Assembly (NCBI RefSeq): GCF_040939455.1
Contig: NC_134108.1
Location: 86,348,001-86,412,000 of the forward strand
Direction: 5' to 3'
Length of the DNA stretch: 64,000 nt
Source: Microcebus murinus
Taxonomy: Eukaryota; Chordata; Mammalia; Primates; Cheirogaleidae
Shown here one piece after another: positions 10,940 through 23,970 of the stretch; the first letter of the stretch is position 1, and every line of letters begins with the position of its first letter. The notes under the pieces were generated by a model, which worked only from the letters and a program-made list of their open reading frames with translations, had not been told where the DNA came from and searched no databases. A program made the position numbers and the translations under genes.

Positions 10940-12476
10940 AACATAGGCAAAAGTGTATTGTATAATGGTACAATGATAACTAATGGGGTCAGCCAAATAT
11001 GAGGCATAAATACTGAGAAGGAGTAGTTTAAATCAACTAAATTCTTTCTTAGCAGAGAATGCATAGATCATGTCAGAATTTGATTGACCAAGAAAAAGCA
11101 TTGTAATCATACAATGGAGGCAAAAGACCAGAAAAACTAAAAACAGCAGAGAAAGCTGCTGTCTCTGGAAAGCTAACATGAGAGTGGAAAAGGATGGGGT
11201 GAGGAACTGCTATCTTTCATTATGAGTCCCTCTGTTCAGCTTAAATTTTTATCCTGTGCACATGTTACTTTGATAAACTATTAAACAGGGAGAAAAATTA
11301 ATAGTAATAGTAGATGGGAGAACCCTCTTCCTTTCTCAGCAGCTGAAATAACATCATACTGGTACAGTCTGTGATTTTAAGACTCCAAGTCATGTTAAAA
11401 TGATCCTGAATTTATTTGTACAAAATGTTAGGTTTAGTAATCTGGAGAAGCAAATGATTCTAAGAGACTAAAGGGATACTCAAACCTTTTGATGACAAGT
11501 CTGGTCTTGAGATGTTATACCTTCTAACCTAAGAAGACGGAAAGCTCCATCAGTTGCTTTTTTCCCTGCAGACATAACAGCTCTCTGAGTCTTGAGGCAA
11601 GTGAGAATCCACAGCTCCAACAAAATTAGCAGCTGACACAGACCCTGCAGACTGCAGTTTTCTTACAGTCTACTGATCACTACTTATTTGTTTTTTTGTT
11701 AGAATTCCTGGGCTTTAGCCTAGTAGAGAAGAGTTTAGCTTGATGCATAGAAATCAGATTAGAAACAGTTCACTTCATCTGACTTTGTTTTCATTAAAAT
11801 TCATTAAATTACAGATCAGTAAACATTATTGATGACATGCCCATAGATCCCATCTGACCCATTCTACTTGCCTAGATAAATCCAGGCAATGTCTTTGCAG
11901 GACTCAATTGAAATTGGACACTCAATGTTTCAGCCAGCTTCAAATTACTACTGATGCTCTCGTGGATTTGTATAAATCATAAAACCTCCCCCTGCTTCTC
12001 TGACTGGATTTAGCTCTGAAATAAACTCTTCATTTAAAGACTGATTGTGTTGTCAGTGCTCTCTCTTGAATCCCATCAGCGATTCCTTAAATGTGCTGGC
12101 CTCCTAGGTGGATTTTGGTAATTGTGTGTCTCTGTAAGATTTTTAGAAGGCTTGGTAGGGTATCATTAAGCTGAGCGTACTAATGTGTTGATCCAGGAGC
12201 AACCAGAACTAGTGGGATTTGAATTGTGACTTGAATTAAAATGTCAAAAAGAAATGTGTCTTTTAAGCAGATGCTACCTAACCCAAAACTGGAAATCAGG
12301 GAGTGAAACTAGAAACCATTTAAGGTGAGATAAAATATATATAAGAAAATATACTTGTTGACAAGCCCCCCTTAGCACCCTACCTCTAGTCCCCCACACA
12401 TCCACACTCAGTTGAAAGTTGACCAACAATAGATGCCTGTACCTCTCTATTTTAAATCACTTGGTCATTTGACAAA
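10940..12476. other. No recognised feature
   Basis: Intronic DNA in which I see no mobile element, exon or RNA gene. Reading frames are short. Confidence 0.5.
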
Positions 12477-12640
12477 TAGTCACCAAGTACCTATTGTATG
12501 TCAGGTAGTATCATAAGAACATTAGACACATCTGTGAATCAAACATACAAAAATACTTGCCTTCATGGAGCTTATTTTCTAATGTAGTCATGGGCAATGA
12601 GGAGGGTAAAGTCAGAAGAGTATTGTATCTTTTTTTTTTA
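12477..12640 (+). repeat. Old dispersed repeat of unassigned family
   Basis: The phrases accaagtacctattgtatgt and ttgccttcatggagcttatt match a common ancient mammalian repeat also seen near 39225, 46490 and 62984. Confidence 0.45.
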
Positions 12641-12774
12641 ATCTACATGGTCACAAATCTGAGCCTAGAGGCAGTTGATGTAGCACTATAGTAGAGGGAC
12701 AGAGCAGGCTCAAACATGTCAATATAAACCTCCTCTTCCTGCTGGTACTAACAGTTGTTTTATGAGCCAGCATA

Positions 12775-12930
12775 GCCTGACACTTTAAATTTTCAAAGCA
12801 TTTTATACACATCAACACGACTGATCTTCTCAACTTCTATTCTTAGTATCACCATTACACAGTTGAGAAAAGGACACATAGGGGCTAAGCGATCTACCTA
12901 CGTTTACGTAACATATCGGGAACTTGTATT
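12775..12930 (-). mobile_element. MIR SINE fragment
   Basis: Worn antisense MIR: attacacagttgagaaaagg followed by gggctaagcgatctacctac, corresponding to the MIR core region. Confidence 0.55.
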
Positions 12931-13714
12931 TTTCCATTATGCCTCACTGTTTTTCTCAATTGGTGGGAAATTCATGAGACTTCAATCTTGAGTAGAGAAA
13001 ACAGTCTGAGCATCAAAAGAATTAAAGTACAGGAAGTTTATTACAACGGACACAATTCATAAATTTTCATTTAATTTCACGGAGTGAGGTGACCTCAACA
13101 GTCATGACTGGGAAAAGCTATTCCTTCACCACTACCTCCATGCTACCCTACAGCCATTCTACGTCCAGTCGGTGGTTTGAAATGTCTCCTAAGCAGCATC
13201 CATCTCAGAAGCCTGGCTTCTGCTTCCAGCTCGCAAACCAGAGATTCTGCAGCAACTGGTTTCCATCTTTACACATTGATAATATGTCAGAGTTAAAGTT
13301 AAGGAGCAGCTACTGGGCATTTCCGGCCACAAGAGAGATATAGAATATTAAGTTGAAATGATATCTAAAAAGTGCCATCTCAGAAAACTCAGCTCGACCA
13401 CACTCAGCCCTCAGGAGGAAAAAAGGAAAAAGGAAAATCCATCTCAATTCAAATGACATTGGTTCCAGATCAGCAGAAACATTAATTGTTTTATGATCAT
13501 GACTTTTCAGCTTCCATAAGGCAACGTAATAACAAATCTTCAAAGCCTGTCAGGTGTTTTAGCCATAAGTCATGATACAATGACTAGCAGATTATCGCAT
13601 TAAGTCTGACTTAATTTATGCAAAGAGCAACTGACACAAAGTCAGGTGACTCGACCTCTGTTCTCATTTTTGTCTCTTATTAAGTACAGGACCCTGGTTA
13701 GTAGCATTGGGCTA

Positions 13715-14305
13715 GAGACATGCATGTGTAATCTCATTTATTCCTAATAATAACTCTTTGATTGATGGGAATATCCCTACTTCTCTGTTGGAAAAAAAAA
13801 AAAGGCTCAGAGGGTTCAAGTAACTTTCCCAACATCACACAGCTAGTAAGAGCAGAGCCAAGCTAAGAATCCAAGTTTCTCAATAGCACCTCTTGCATAT
13901 TCCTGGATACAGCTGGAAGCCATTCTACTAAGTGAAGTATCTCAAGAATGGAAAAACAAGCACCACATGTACTCACCAGCAAACTGGTATTAACGGATCA
14001 ACACCTAAGTGGACATATAGGAGTAAGATTTATCGGGTGTCGGGAGGGTGGAAGAGGGGAGGAGGGGATGGATATATATAACCACAACGAGTAAGATGTG
14101 CAACGTTTCAGGGATGGACACGCTTGAAGCTCTTACTCGAGGGAGGAAGGGGGCATGGGCACTGTATGTAACCTTAACACTTGTACCCCCATAATACGCT
14201 AAAATAAAAAATAATAATAATAAAAGAGGAAACACCTTCATTATGCACTGAAAAAAAAAAAAGAATCCAAGTTTCTGTGTAACCAAAGACCATGTCCATT
14301 TTATT
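13715..14305 (-). mobile_element. MIR SINE, interrupted by an L1
   Basis: Antisense MIR: gctcagagggttcaagtaac, then cacacagctagtaagagcag and gctaagaatccaagtttct. The MIR resumes after the L1 at 14261 with the duplicated aagaatccaagtttct and runs to about 14305. Confidence 0.8.
13881..14260 (+). mobile_element. Young L1 3' end with 3' transduction and 16-bp target-site duplication
   Basis: A 5'-truncated L1 from the ORF2 tail (caatagcacctcttgcatat) through the G-rich 3'UTR to its A-rich end near 14225. It is followed by about 25 nt of non-L1 DNA (aggaaacaccttcattatgc) and a second poly-A at 14251-14260. The perfect duplication aagaatccaagtttct at 13865-13880 and 14261-14276 encloses the whole unit. 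Confidence 0.92.
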
Positions 14306-15619
14306 AGTCTTCATATGTTTCACAGAAAAATTGGCATAATGATAGCCACTCTATCTTTCTCACAGAGCTGTTATGAAATCAAATAAGCTAAGACTTATTT
14401 TAAAAGCTCTTGGAACAAATCCACAAATATTTATTGAAATCTTATCTCTGCTTAGTACTGAACTAAGTATTAATATAATAATTGAATTCTAAACTATAAG
14501 GTACAGCCTTTACCCAAAGGTAGGTCATTATTGTTGTCAATTTGTACCTAACCATAACGACAGCAATAAGTAACTTTTCCTCTTTTAAGTACTTGGTACT
14601 TCTAGAAGCATTACAGGTAGAAGTACCATTAAACACTGAACATTATCTATGACTATTACTATAAAGTGATCACCATTATAGGCATTAACACTGACCCAAA
14701 AGCTGTGATTTAACTTCTGGACTGCCAAAATGTGACCTCAGTTCTCAGTCTAGTTCGTCAACTGACAATCATTTATAAGCCACTTACCCTCTCTATCCCT
14801 TCACCTTCTGTTTTTAACATAATGGAGAAAGAGTAACCTGCCATTAGGTGTGTTGTTGAGATACTGCAGCTCTCAGAGACTAGATATAAGACATGCTGAG
14901 TCCATTAAATGCACTGTAAGAAGTCCCAAGTGGTATTAATGTTTAACTTTTACATACAGTATGTTATGAGATGAACAACTACGCAGAAAATAAAAATGCT
15001 AAGGGCCTTTCCTGCTAGGCCATTATAGTCTAAGAAGAAAAGGCCAATTGTTCCCTTTGTATAGCTCGTCATAGCATGTGGTAAGGATTCTTTCATTCTG
15101 TGATGTTTTTCTGAAGTTATTGAAAGTTAAGGGTGTGACTGACTAGATTAATTCCCAATTTCCTCAGAATTTTTAACTGAACATCTTAAAAGGTGACAGT
15201 TAAGGGAAAGATTATGTACCTATTGACAGGCCCATGCTGATACGATGATCCATGCGGATAAAGCACAATGCCAGAGATACTTGAAATATGTGAAAGTAAC
15301 TGAACACCAAATGAAAGGCACTAAACTTCTATTTTAGTGCCAGTAAAATGAGGGGTTCGGTTTGTTGAATTTTCATGTAAGAGTTTTCAAAATTATCTAC
15401 TGTGTAGGATAGGTAAAATATGCTGATGTTCTTTAGTATTTTCCTTCTATTTCTCTTATGTATTCTTGCTGATGCAGAGGACTGATGACATTGAAAGCTG
15501 GAGAACCCCCTAAAAATTGGGGGGCTACCATTTTATCTGGAAACACATTTTTTTCCAGAGGTATTTGATAGCATTGCCCCAAAATGCTCCCCTTGACACA
15601 AGGTGCAAATTAGTGAACG

Positions 15620-15735
15620 TTTGTGTCTTTTGTTTAATCCTCAGGACCACTTTCTTAAATCATAGGTATCTTCATTTCACAGATAGGGAATATGAAGCTC
15701 AGGAGATTAAGCTGCTTAAAGATAACCAGCACATA
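15620..15735 (-). mobile_element. MIR SINE fragment
   Basis: Antisense MIR core: atcttcatttcacagatagg, then gctcaggagattaagctgct. It is cut on the right by the Alu insertion. Confidence 0.7.
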
Positions 15736-16090
15736 ATTTATTTATTTATTTTTTTTTTTTGAGGCAGGGTCTCACTTTGTTGCCCAGGCTAGAGTGAGTG
15801 CCATGATGTCAGCCTAGCTCACAGCAACCTCAAACTCCTGGGCTTGAGCAATCCTGCTACCTCAGCCTCCCGAGTAGCTGGGACTACAGGCATGCGCCAC
15901 CATGCCTGGCTAATTTTTTCTATATATATCAGTTGGCCAATTAATTTCTTTCTATTTATAGTAGAGACGGGGTCTCGCTCTTGCTCAGGCTGGTTTCGAA
16001 CTCCTGACCTCGAGCAATCTGCCCACCGCGGCCTCCCAGAGTGCTAGGATTACAGGCGTGAGCTACCGCACCCGGCCCAGCACATAATTT
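15727..16090 (-). mobile_element. Alu SINE, full dimer, strepsirrhine type
   Basis: Antisense dimer with poly-T at 15750-15760 and the antisense head at 16077. The 13-bp duplication cagcacataattt lies at 15727-15739 and 16078-16090. Confidence 0.97.
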
Positions 16091-16584
16091 TTTATGTCTC
16101 GAACATCCAATGCTGTTGTCAAAACCCAGAATATACATATGGACTATCTTGGTTTATATGCTTAGATCCTCTATCAATGTTGCTGGGTAGTAGTGGGTGA
16201 CAAGAACATCTCACTTCTCAGTTCCCCAGGCAATCAGTAGCAGCATTAACCAAGGATTATAGAGATGACTCCAAACCTCTTCACATACATCATTCATTGC
16301 CCATTTTTACTTTTCTGTTATGAGCCAAAGAGAAAAACAAGCCTCTTTGTCATCACTCCTGTTCATTGGCAAGAATAAATAAGAGAAATAGAAGGAAAAT
16401 ACTAAAGAAAATGAGCATATTTTACCTATCCTACACAGTAGATAATTTTGAAAATGCTTACATGAAAATTCAACAAGTTAAGAACACAAATTCTATTTCT
16501 GGAAATCTAGTTTGTTCATTCTGGCTTGGCCTTATGGAGCAAGTGTTATAGAATCTTAGCAAACATTAAAACTTAAAGATTATC

Positions 16585-16665
16585 TGACCTTGGCTTCATA
16601 TTTTATAGATCAGGAATCTGCACCCCAACAGAGATTAAGCAATTTCTACCAAGGTTATAAAGATT
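16585..16665 (-). mobile_element. MIR SINE fragment
   Basis: Antisense MIR: atattttatagatcaggaat, then agagattaagcaatttctac. Short and diverged. Confidence 0.55.
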
Positions 16666-16669
16666 GCTA

Positions 16670-17920
16670 AGGGCTGCTTATACTGATGTCAACCAAAAAA
16701 CAATTTCTATCAATACCAGTCTCTTCCTCAGTTGCCACTTCCTTGTTAAGTAATTGTTAGTATACCCTGCATTTACTACCAGGTATTTCACAAACAATGG
16801 TGCCATCTTGTACTCTAAACAGCAGATTTTATCTAAAACACTGTGTAGGAAATTATCTCACAGAATGTATCGCTTGTGATTTACCACCTACACAAACAAC
16901 TTCAAAATGCTCTTCTAGAATAGAGGCTTTTCTTTTTCCATGCAATGCATTTCAAAGGTAGCTCTAAGCGATTCACTTTGCATAAAGACTGGTAATAAAC
17001 TCAGTTTTGACGTGTTATAAGCCTAAACATGGGAATGATCCCATCATTTCACATTTTAAAAACTGTAAGACCCAATTAATTTTGAAAGGAAGATGTACAT
17101 ATACAATTTTTAAAGAAGTGACATGTAAAATTATATACAATGAGGTAAATTTTCTATCACTGAGCTCAAAATAGTATAAGCTTTGGAGAATTCTCTTTTG
17201 AATATACTATACCTTATCCCTATAAACTGTCATAAAAACAGATCTATGGTAGAGAGTCATTTGACTGGTTAGTGTATTATGTTATTTACCAATTAGATCC
17301 CAGAAATTTAAAAAAGTGATTTAATATTTATTTTTGTATGTTACCTGTCAGAGTTCATATGAAGGAGGGTAGAGATTAGGCTTAAACAGTACTCCATCTT
17401 AGTACCGTTTCAATGGCTTAAGTAGGTAGTGCTATTTGCTGTTCTGTTTTCTTTCCTAATTAGCATTTTTAAAAGTAAATGTAACCTATAGTTTTACTGC
17501 CTTTACTCTCCAGAAAATTTCCACAGGAAATATTATTTTCTAACCTTCATGTTAGCTTACTCTTTGCTTCCACCTAGTGTATGGTTGCTAGTATAGCAGG
17601 TTTTTGAAAATGGCTTCTTTGCATAAAATGTTCATGAAAAGGAATCTGGGTTTGTATCGCACGTGGATTTTGTTACTTAAAAATCACAATACTTTATTTT
17701 TCTATTCTTGGATAATGAAATCAACATACTGAAGAAGTGAAGAGTACAATGAATATATTTGCCTATTGTAAGAAGATCTATAAGTACTGTTTTAGCAGCA
17801 CTCTCTAATAGCCTATGGCATTGCTCAGACTGATAAAAGTTTAGCAAACTTAAAATGTATAGACATACGCGTTTATAATGTGTGAGAGCTCAAAGAGATC
17901 CTAGACACAACTGAAGTACT
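16670..17920. other. No recognised feature
   Basis: AT-rich intronic DNA without a mobile element, exon or RNA gene that I can identify. Confidence 0.45.
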
Positions 17921-18060
17921 GCTGCCTTATTTTTCAGAGGAAGACTTGGGGCCTGAGGAATAAAAGGACTTGTTCAAAGTCACAATGCCAGTATTTGTCA
18001 AGGCAGGACTAGAAATGAGTTCAGCCAGTTCCTGATCCAGGGTGCCTTCCACCATCTCTC
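17921..18060 (-). mobile_element. MIR SINE
   Basis: Antisense MIR-like order: cttatttttcagaggaagac, ggacttgttcaaagtcacaa, then gcaggactagaaatgagttc and a distal part near 18040. Confidence 0.65.
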
Positions 18061-18361
18061 CTGCCTTTCTGATTAGATGTCAGTGTTAGTGTTGTAAAAT
18101 GACCTACACTAGAATAATAGACAAATTACCTTTACTTAACTTTACAAAATCACTCTCTCAAAATTATACTGGTTCACATAAGTTCACATAAGTGAACAGA
18201 TGTTTCTATGATAAATACAACCGATGATGCTTTTTATAAAAGGAAAATTAATAGTGAGGTATGAGAAGTTATGTTTTTGTTTTTATTTAAAAATCACAAA
18301 AGCATGACTCTTTTTCTTTTAAGCCATGCCTAATTATCTTCTCTCTTTACAGCTGAAGAAT

Positions 18362-18437
18362 TTTTTTTATTTTAGCATATTATGGGGGTACAAGTGTTAA
18401 GGTTACATATATTGCCCATGCCCACCCTCCCCCCTAG
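18362..18437 (-). mobile_element. Very short L1 3' end (76 bp) with target-site duplication
   Basis: Antisense L1 terminus: ttttattttagcatattatg, then ggggtacaagtgttaaggtt and a C-rich tract. Flanked by ctgaagaat at 18353-18361 and 18440-18448. Confidence 0.85.
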
Positions 18438-18498
18438 ACCTGAAGAATATTAAAAGTTGCTAATAATCTATGATAGTAACAAAGCTAAGTCAAGTGTA

Positions 18499-18845
18499 TT
18501 AGTCAGCGTGGATTTCCATAACACAATATCCCAGACTGAGTCATTTAAAGAACAAATATTTGTTTTCTCACTGTTTTAGAGGCTGAAGTTCAAGGTCAGG
18601 GTTTCATTGTGGTTGTCTTCTTGTTTCACAGATGGCCGCCTTCTTGCTATGTCCTCACATGGTCTTTCCTCAGTGTGTGTGCTTGGAAATCTCTCTCCCA
18701 CTTTCTTCCTCTTCTTATAAGGCCACACTTTCATTCTATTAGGTCCCCACTCTTATGACCTCATTTACTTTTAATTGCCTCCTAATCAAGACCTCCTTGA
18801 TCCTTGATCAACACATCGCCAGTAGGAGATGTGTGTTAATAATAT
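18499..18845 (+). mobile_element. MLT1-type LTR
   Basis: Begins gtattagtcagcgtggattt and runs through tgttttctcactgttttaga, catggtctttcctcagtgtg and ctcttcttataaggccacac. This matches the MLT1 order; the 3' end is worn. Confidence 0.75.
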
Positions 18846-18954
18846 CATCCCTGTCTTTGATAAAACTTTCTCAAAAATGTGAGACACAAATCTTCTTTCT
18901 TCACTGGGTTTGAAGGCTCTGAGTCAATTCCTAGAAACAAAGGATTCTTAAGTA

Positions 18955-19040
18955 TGAATGGACCTCTAAACACTACCCAGTCCCATTCTAATATTTCATA
19001 TTTTATAGAAGAGGAAACTGAAATCCACAGAGGTCCCTAA
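18955..19040 (-). mobile_element. MIR-like fragment
   Basis: atattttatagaagaggaaa followed by ctgaaatccacagaggtccc resembles the antisense MIR core. Short. Confidence 0.45.
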
Positions 19041-19705
19041 TAATAATATTTTTCCTATCGATTTCAAAAATTCTGTCGTATTTTTTCATTATGTCTTTAC
19101 ATCATCCCTGCAGGGAAGACTTGGTAGGTGTTACTTTTATGATTTTACTCACAAGGAAGCAAACCCACCAGGGGACATGCGGCTTACTCTGGGCCCCCAA
19201 AGTCCCCAGAGTTGAGTCATAAATATGTCAGCAGAAGCATGAACCAACAGATGTCCAAACCCAGTCACCCAACCACAAAGCCACACTGCCAGGATATTCG
19301 GTTAAACTAAAATGGGAATCTAAACCTAAGTTAATGACATTTGGAAACACAAAATTATCAAGAACGGCTGGTAGAAGAGAGGGCAGAAAAGAATGAGGCT
19401 CAATGACATAATGCAGACAGCATCCATGCAAGTACCAGGTCGCATGTTATGGCTTAACACCTCGTATTTTTCAAAGGACTTTGACACATGGTGCCCAGTG
19501 TGTGGTGTGGCAGGTGACCAGCCCTCTGTTACAAAAGAGAAGACAGCCCGAGGCCACAAGCGTTTCTCTACTCCCTTTCCAGTGCTCATCACATCAGCCA
19601 CATGCCTGTCTGTCCCAGCCACGTAAGTCCCACGGTTGAATGCATGCCACATGAGTGTTTTCTGAAAACTCAGAAAGCATATTTCGGGGGGAAATACACC
19701 CCCTT

Positions 19706-20170
19706 ATATCACTCAGGGTCCTGGCAGGAAGCAGAATCCAATTCAGATGGTTCAAAAGACTTTCATGAATTTTATTTTCAGAGGTGTCGGAGCATTTAAG
19801 GAAACCAGGCTAAATGGGAGCATTGGGAGATCATCCCAAAGAGGAGACTGTTGCCACGCTAGGGCCAAGGGAATGGAGGTAGCTTGTGGGAGCCCAGCTA
19901 GAGCTGTAGCTAGAACGGAGATAATTGCCTGACAGGAGCTATTGTCAAGAAGGGGCAGCACCTTCCAGAAAACATAGCCCAGAGCCTGGAGGAAAAATCC
20001 CCTGACTTCTCCTTCCTCCCTCCCTCCGGCCCCTAGCTGGTGCTTCCCACTAACTAAACCCCATCAGAAGCAGCAGCAGGGTTCTCCAGGGAAGGAGGGG
20101 GCAGAGGTCAGCCTCCTGGACACAGAGCAGAGAGGAGAATGGACCTGGGGTATCAGCAGAGGACAACAAA
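19706..20170 (+). repeat. Old LTR-like repeat of unassigned family
   Basis: Phrases such as tcagggtcctggcaggaagc, aacatagcccagagcctgga and cagcctcctggacacagagc recur in mammalian intergenic DNA, so this is probably a diverged LTR. It is GC-richer than its surroundings. I could not name the family. Confidence 0.4.
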
Positions 20171-21381
20171 CCCCACATCCCTTATCTTTAGCATCTAAAA
20201 GTGTCTTCTATGAAAAAAAAATGCTCTGAAATGCTACTAATCAAATCTTTAGTAAGTCCACACACATTTTTGGAAAACTGGAAGTGACTTTATACACACA
20301 TAAAATTAGATAGATGAATAGACTTTTCTTCAAATCACTGATAACAAAGAATAAAAGAGGTGCACGTTTGCCAGAGGATTCAGCAGGCAAACAAACAGCA
20401 ACAGCAAATCTATTTGCCCAATTTACATAATGCCAAGCATCCAGATATTTGGAAATGTGGACAATTGACTGCATATTTTGTGGGACTGTGTCAGTCCAAA
20501 CATACAGCACAGTCTTGCTACATAAAGATGGCACTGCTGCTGCAGCACACAGAAAATTATAGGCAACATCCTGCTAGATCTAAAAGCTCCTGCGGTGAGC
20601 ACAGAGAAAACAGAGTGGACGTGTGTAGCAGGTCGAGGGACATTTGCTGACCAGTGCCAGCAGTAACTGTGGCTTTGCCACGTCCGTCTCACCTGGGGAA
20701 ATCATCCCAGGACGTGGAGTCCTGACGAGGCCAAGATATGAATTGTCAAACCTTCCACCAGTCCCCCAGGAGAGCTGGCCTCAGAGATTGGACTAAGTGT
20801 ATGTCACAGTTTAATTAGATTTTATGCCTACTTTCCGAACTCTCTTGTCTCAATTTTGAAATCAAGGAAGATAGCAAATAAAATTATAATTTGTGATACA
20901 AAGGGGGCTGGAAATTATACCTTTACTAAGTTTGAGGAAGGATGTGTGGGCGGTGGTGGTGGCTGTTATTGTTTTCCCAGTAAAATCTGAAGCAAAATAC
21001 TTCCTATGGACTTGGACTAAAACAACCTCCCAGGCTGCACAAAAAACAAAACTAAACGAGAAAACCTGCCACCTTTCGTTGGAACCAGGATTGCTGCCCT
21101 GCATTGCTCAGTACTGCCCTGCTTCTTTCTCCCCCTCAAATATACTTCCTTCCCTTCCCCGTCTTCTTAGACTGGAAAAGTGGCCCCAGAGCACAGCTTC
21201 AAAGAAAGTAGCCACCTAAAGTTAAATGTAGTTACAACCCTGAATATAAGCCCAGTGCAAGGCTCACAAAAGGTTCTCTATAAATTCTAACAAAATAGAA
21301 CGGACTGCAGTAGTGACTCCTGAAAGCTTCTACATGATTTAATGAAGAGAGTAAGAAATATATGTTTTGCTTCTTTCTTCC
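20171..21381. other. No recognised feature
   Basis: Several overlapping frames of 80-108 codons occur on both strands, but none has recognisable domains, a signal peptide or splice-site support. Treated as non-coding intron. Confidence 0.4.
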
Positions 21382-21483
21382 AAAAGCACTTGTAACTAAT
21401 TAAAGAGGCAGAGAAATGCTACACTAAAAGTGCTAAACAAGTATAGCATTTCTCTGCCTCTTTAATTAGTCACAAGTACTTTT
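21382..21483 (-). repeat. Near-perfect inverted repeat (43-bp arms, 16-nt loop)
   Basis: The left arm (21382-21424) and right arm (21441-21483) pair at 40 of 43 positions, with 27 consecutive perfect pairs in the middle. The core word is taaagaggcagagaaatgct. All three mismatches are C/A on the plus strand, so a minus-strand RNA would have G-U wobbles there and pair throughout. It could be a MITE, a foldback duplication or a microRNA-type hairpin. It matches no family I can name. Confidence 0.9.
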
Positions 21484-23040
21484 TAGATGAAAATGTACTT
21501 GTTTGGATGAAATGATATACAGCATTTATAACTGAGGGGAGTTCTCGTGGCCTTGAAAACGCTTGCTGCCACGTGGCTAATTCTGCCTCAGTCTTAAAGA
21601 TGTGGTTTCATGTCACCTCCTTGAAGCTGTTACTGATGCTGCATGGCCAGGCTGAGCATCCCTTCCTAGACTTCCAGACAGTCCTGTGAGTGAACTTCCT
21701 ACTTGTCTGCTTACCTATTACCACTGAAAGATCTCCAGGATGCTGTTCATTTTGTGTCTTAGCAATTAACACAGTGTTTATATTACATGGTAGAGACATA
21801 ATTTTGATCTGTTGAATTGAACTAATGGTCAAAAAAGCAAAAGAAATTACTATATTAAATAGGCATGCCATGCAATATTCAAAATTACAATCAGTGCACT
21901 CATGTTAATAAACAACCCTAGATTTAATGGTAATTCTCCTTTTACATAACAACTAACTATAAAATATTTCAGAAAGGTTGCTTATTCAAATAAATTACAA
22001 AATCTCATGGTATTGTATAGCACCAGATTGCAAAGGATGGCATGAAGCCTGTTAAAAATGTTGTCTGGCAAACCTCATCATCAGTATTATTTCTACAATA
22101 TTTTATCTGCATTTATACTTAGTTGCCAATATTATCTGCATTACAGATTGCCTTACGGTCATTCTTAAACCTGCACAGCCTGGGATAAACACACTCTAGT
22201 ATGCAGAATAATTGCTTGTGTACTAACTGGATCTCCCAAACAATATGCACAAAGAAGACTGTGCAGAATTTTGGATGCTTTCTTTGCTGTGTGTCTCTTA
22301 TCTGAATAGTACCCAAAACTAATGCATGGCGTGTGCTTTGTAAAGGGCTTTAGAGCTAGCTATAGGAAAGGCAAGCTGAAAAATCTATTTTCCCTTGTTT
22401 CCCACTGATAAGGCTCATTAAACTAAATAGGAGAGAGGCATGCACACCAATGGGAGCATACATCCCCAAGGTTCTGTCTATTCTAAAAATTGGACTCGTC
22501 ATAAAAGGTGTGTAACTCAGCCCTTTGTGAAATTCACTTTATTGATTTTACCTTTATTGCCTCTTTCATGTCTGTTTTAATTTCAATTCCTGCCATTTGA
22601 CATTTGGTACAAGTGATAATTTTAAGAACATTTTACTTACAATTTTTCCCAGTGTTCATAAGTTATGCATTTATCTAAACAGATTTTAAGTACAAAAGGA
22701 AAGGTAGGAACTGGGGCTGGTCAAGTGCAAAAGCTGAAGTTGAGACTGTTCTTCCTTATCCTGTTGCTATTTCTCTTGGCATTAACAGTGGAAAACAGCA
22801 AAGCCTTCAAAAGACTCCTGAACACAGTGTACTTTTCTGCATATAGAGAGGTTGTTTGCAGTTGGCTTTATTCTAAATATTAAAGACTTAGCCACAGCGA
22901 GAGCTGATTATGTAGCTTTGTCCTTGTATGACTTTAGTATTCTATCTATCAGCACCTCTATCAATCAGTATTTCTAGGCTTAGCCAGACCAATAACTGAC
23001 CTTCAGAAAGATGACCCTGAGCTGCTTTACAAGATCCTAA
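21484..23040. other. No recognised feature
   Basis: Intronic DNA with only short frames and no recognised element. Confidence 0.45.
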
Positions 23041-23041
23041 A

Positions 23042-23091
23042 GTGTGTTTTCTAAACACACACATGCACACACCACACACACATATGCACAT
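23042..23091. repeat. Imperfect CA-rich simple repeat
   Basis: Imperfect (CA)n with ATG interruptions (aacacacacatgcacacacc). Confidence 0.8.
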
Positions 23092-23449
23092 GTTACATAA
23101 CACTCTGAATTGCATCTGAAATCAGGAATTTCATCATGTTCAAAGTGTTTTAAAAATAGCATACATGAACAGTGTACATGACTAACTTCTTTCTTCTCCT
23201 CACTGTTAAATAATACTTCCTGACCTCTCAGTTTCAAAAGCATCCCTTCTGAAACCTTCTCTGGCCTCTCACCACCACAAGCCAAGATGAATTACTCCTA
23301 TAGGGTGAACACACAGCACCTGGAACCTTGCCCTGCTCTCTCTACTGTCACTGCTTATTTAATTGCTGCTCTTCCCTGTCAGCTCCAGGAAACAGAGGCG
23401 ATGCATACGTTTTACTCATGCACAAAGGTGTTGAAAATATAATGCATGC

Positions 23450-23970
23450 TACAGCAACAAAAGGAGACATAACAAAAGAAAAAATAGATACTGCATTTCA
23501 TCAAAATTAAAAACTTTTGTGCTTCAAAGGATGTCATCAAGAAAATGAAAAGACAATTCACAGAATGGGAGAAAGTGTGTACAAATCATATGTCTGATAA
23601 GGAACTTCTACTTAAGATATATATAAGAAGTTCTTGCAGTTCAACTATAAAAAGGCAAATAATCAGATTTAAAATGGGCAAATAATTTTAATAGACATTT
23701 CTCCAAAGAAGATACACAGATATCCAATAAGCACAGGGGGGAAAAAATGGTCAACATCATTAGCATTAGGGGAATACAGACCAAAACCACAATGAGATAC
23801 CACCTCACACCTACTAGGATAGCTATAATCAAAGTTATAGACAACAACAGTGATGGCAAGGACATGGAGAAAGTAGAATAGGATTCTCATAATATTGCTG
23901 GTGAAATAATGCAGCCACTCAGAGAGCAGTTTCCCCTACCAGGTTTATGCCCAAATGAAATGAAATAATA
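23450..23970 (+). mobile_element. Older L1, proximal part (ORF2), split by Tigger1
   Basis: ORF2-like phrases: atcaaaattaaaaacttttg, gtgcttcaaaggatgtcatc and accaaaaccacaatgagata. It stops at the Tigger1 border near 23970, within atgcccaaatgaaatgaaat. The same L1 resumes at 26488. Confidence 0.85.
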
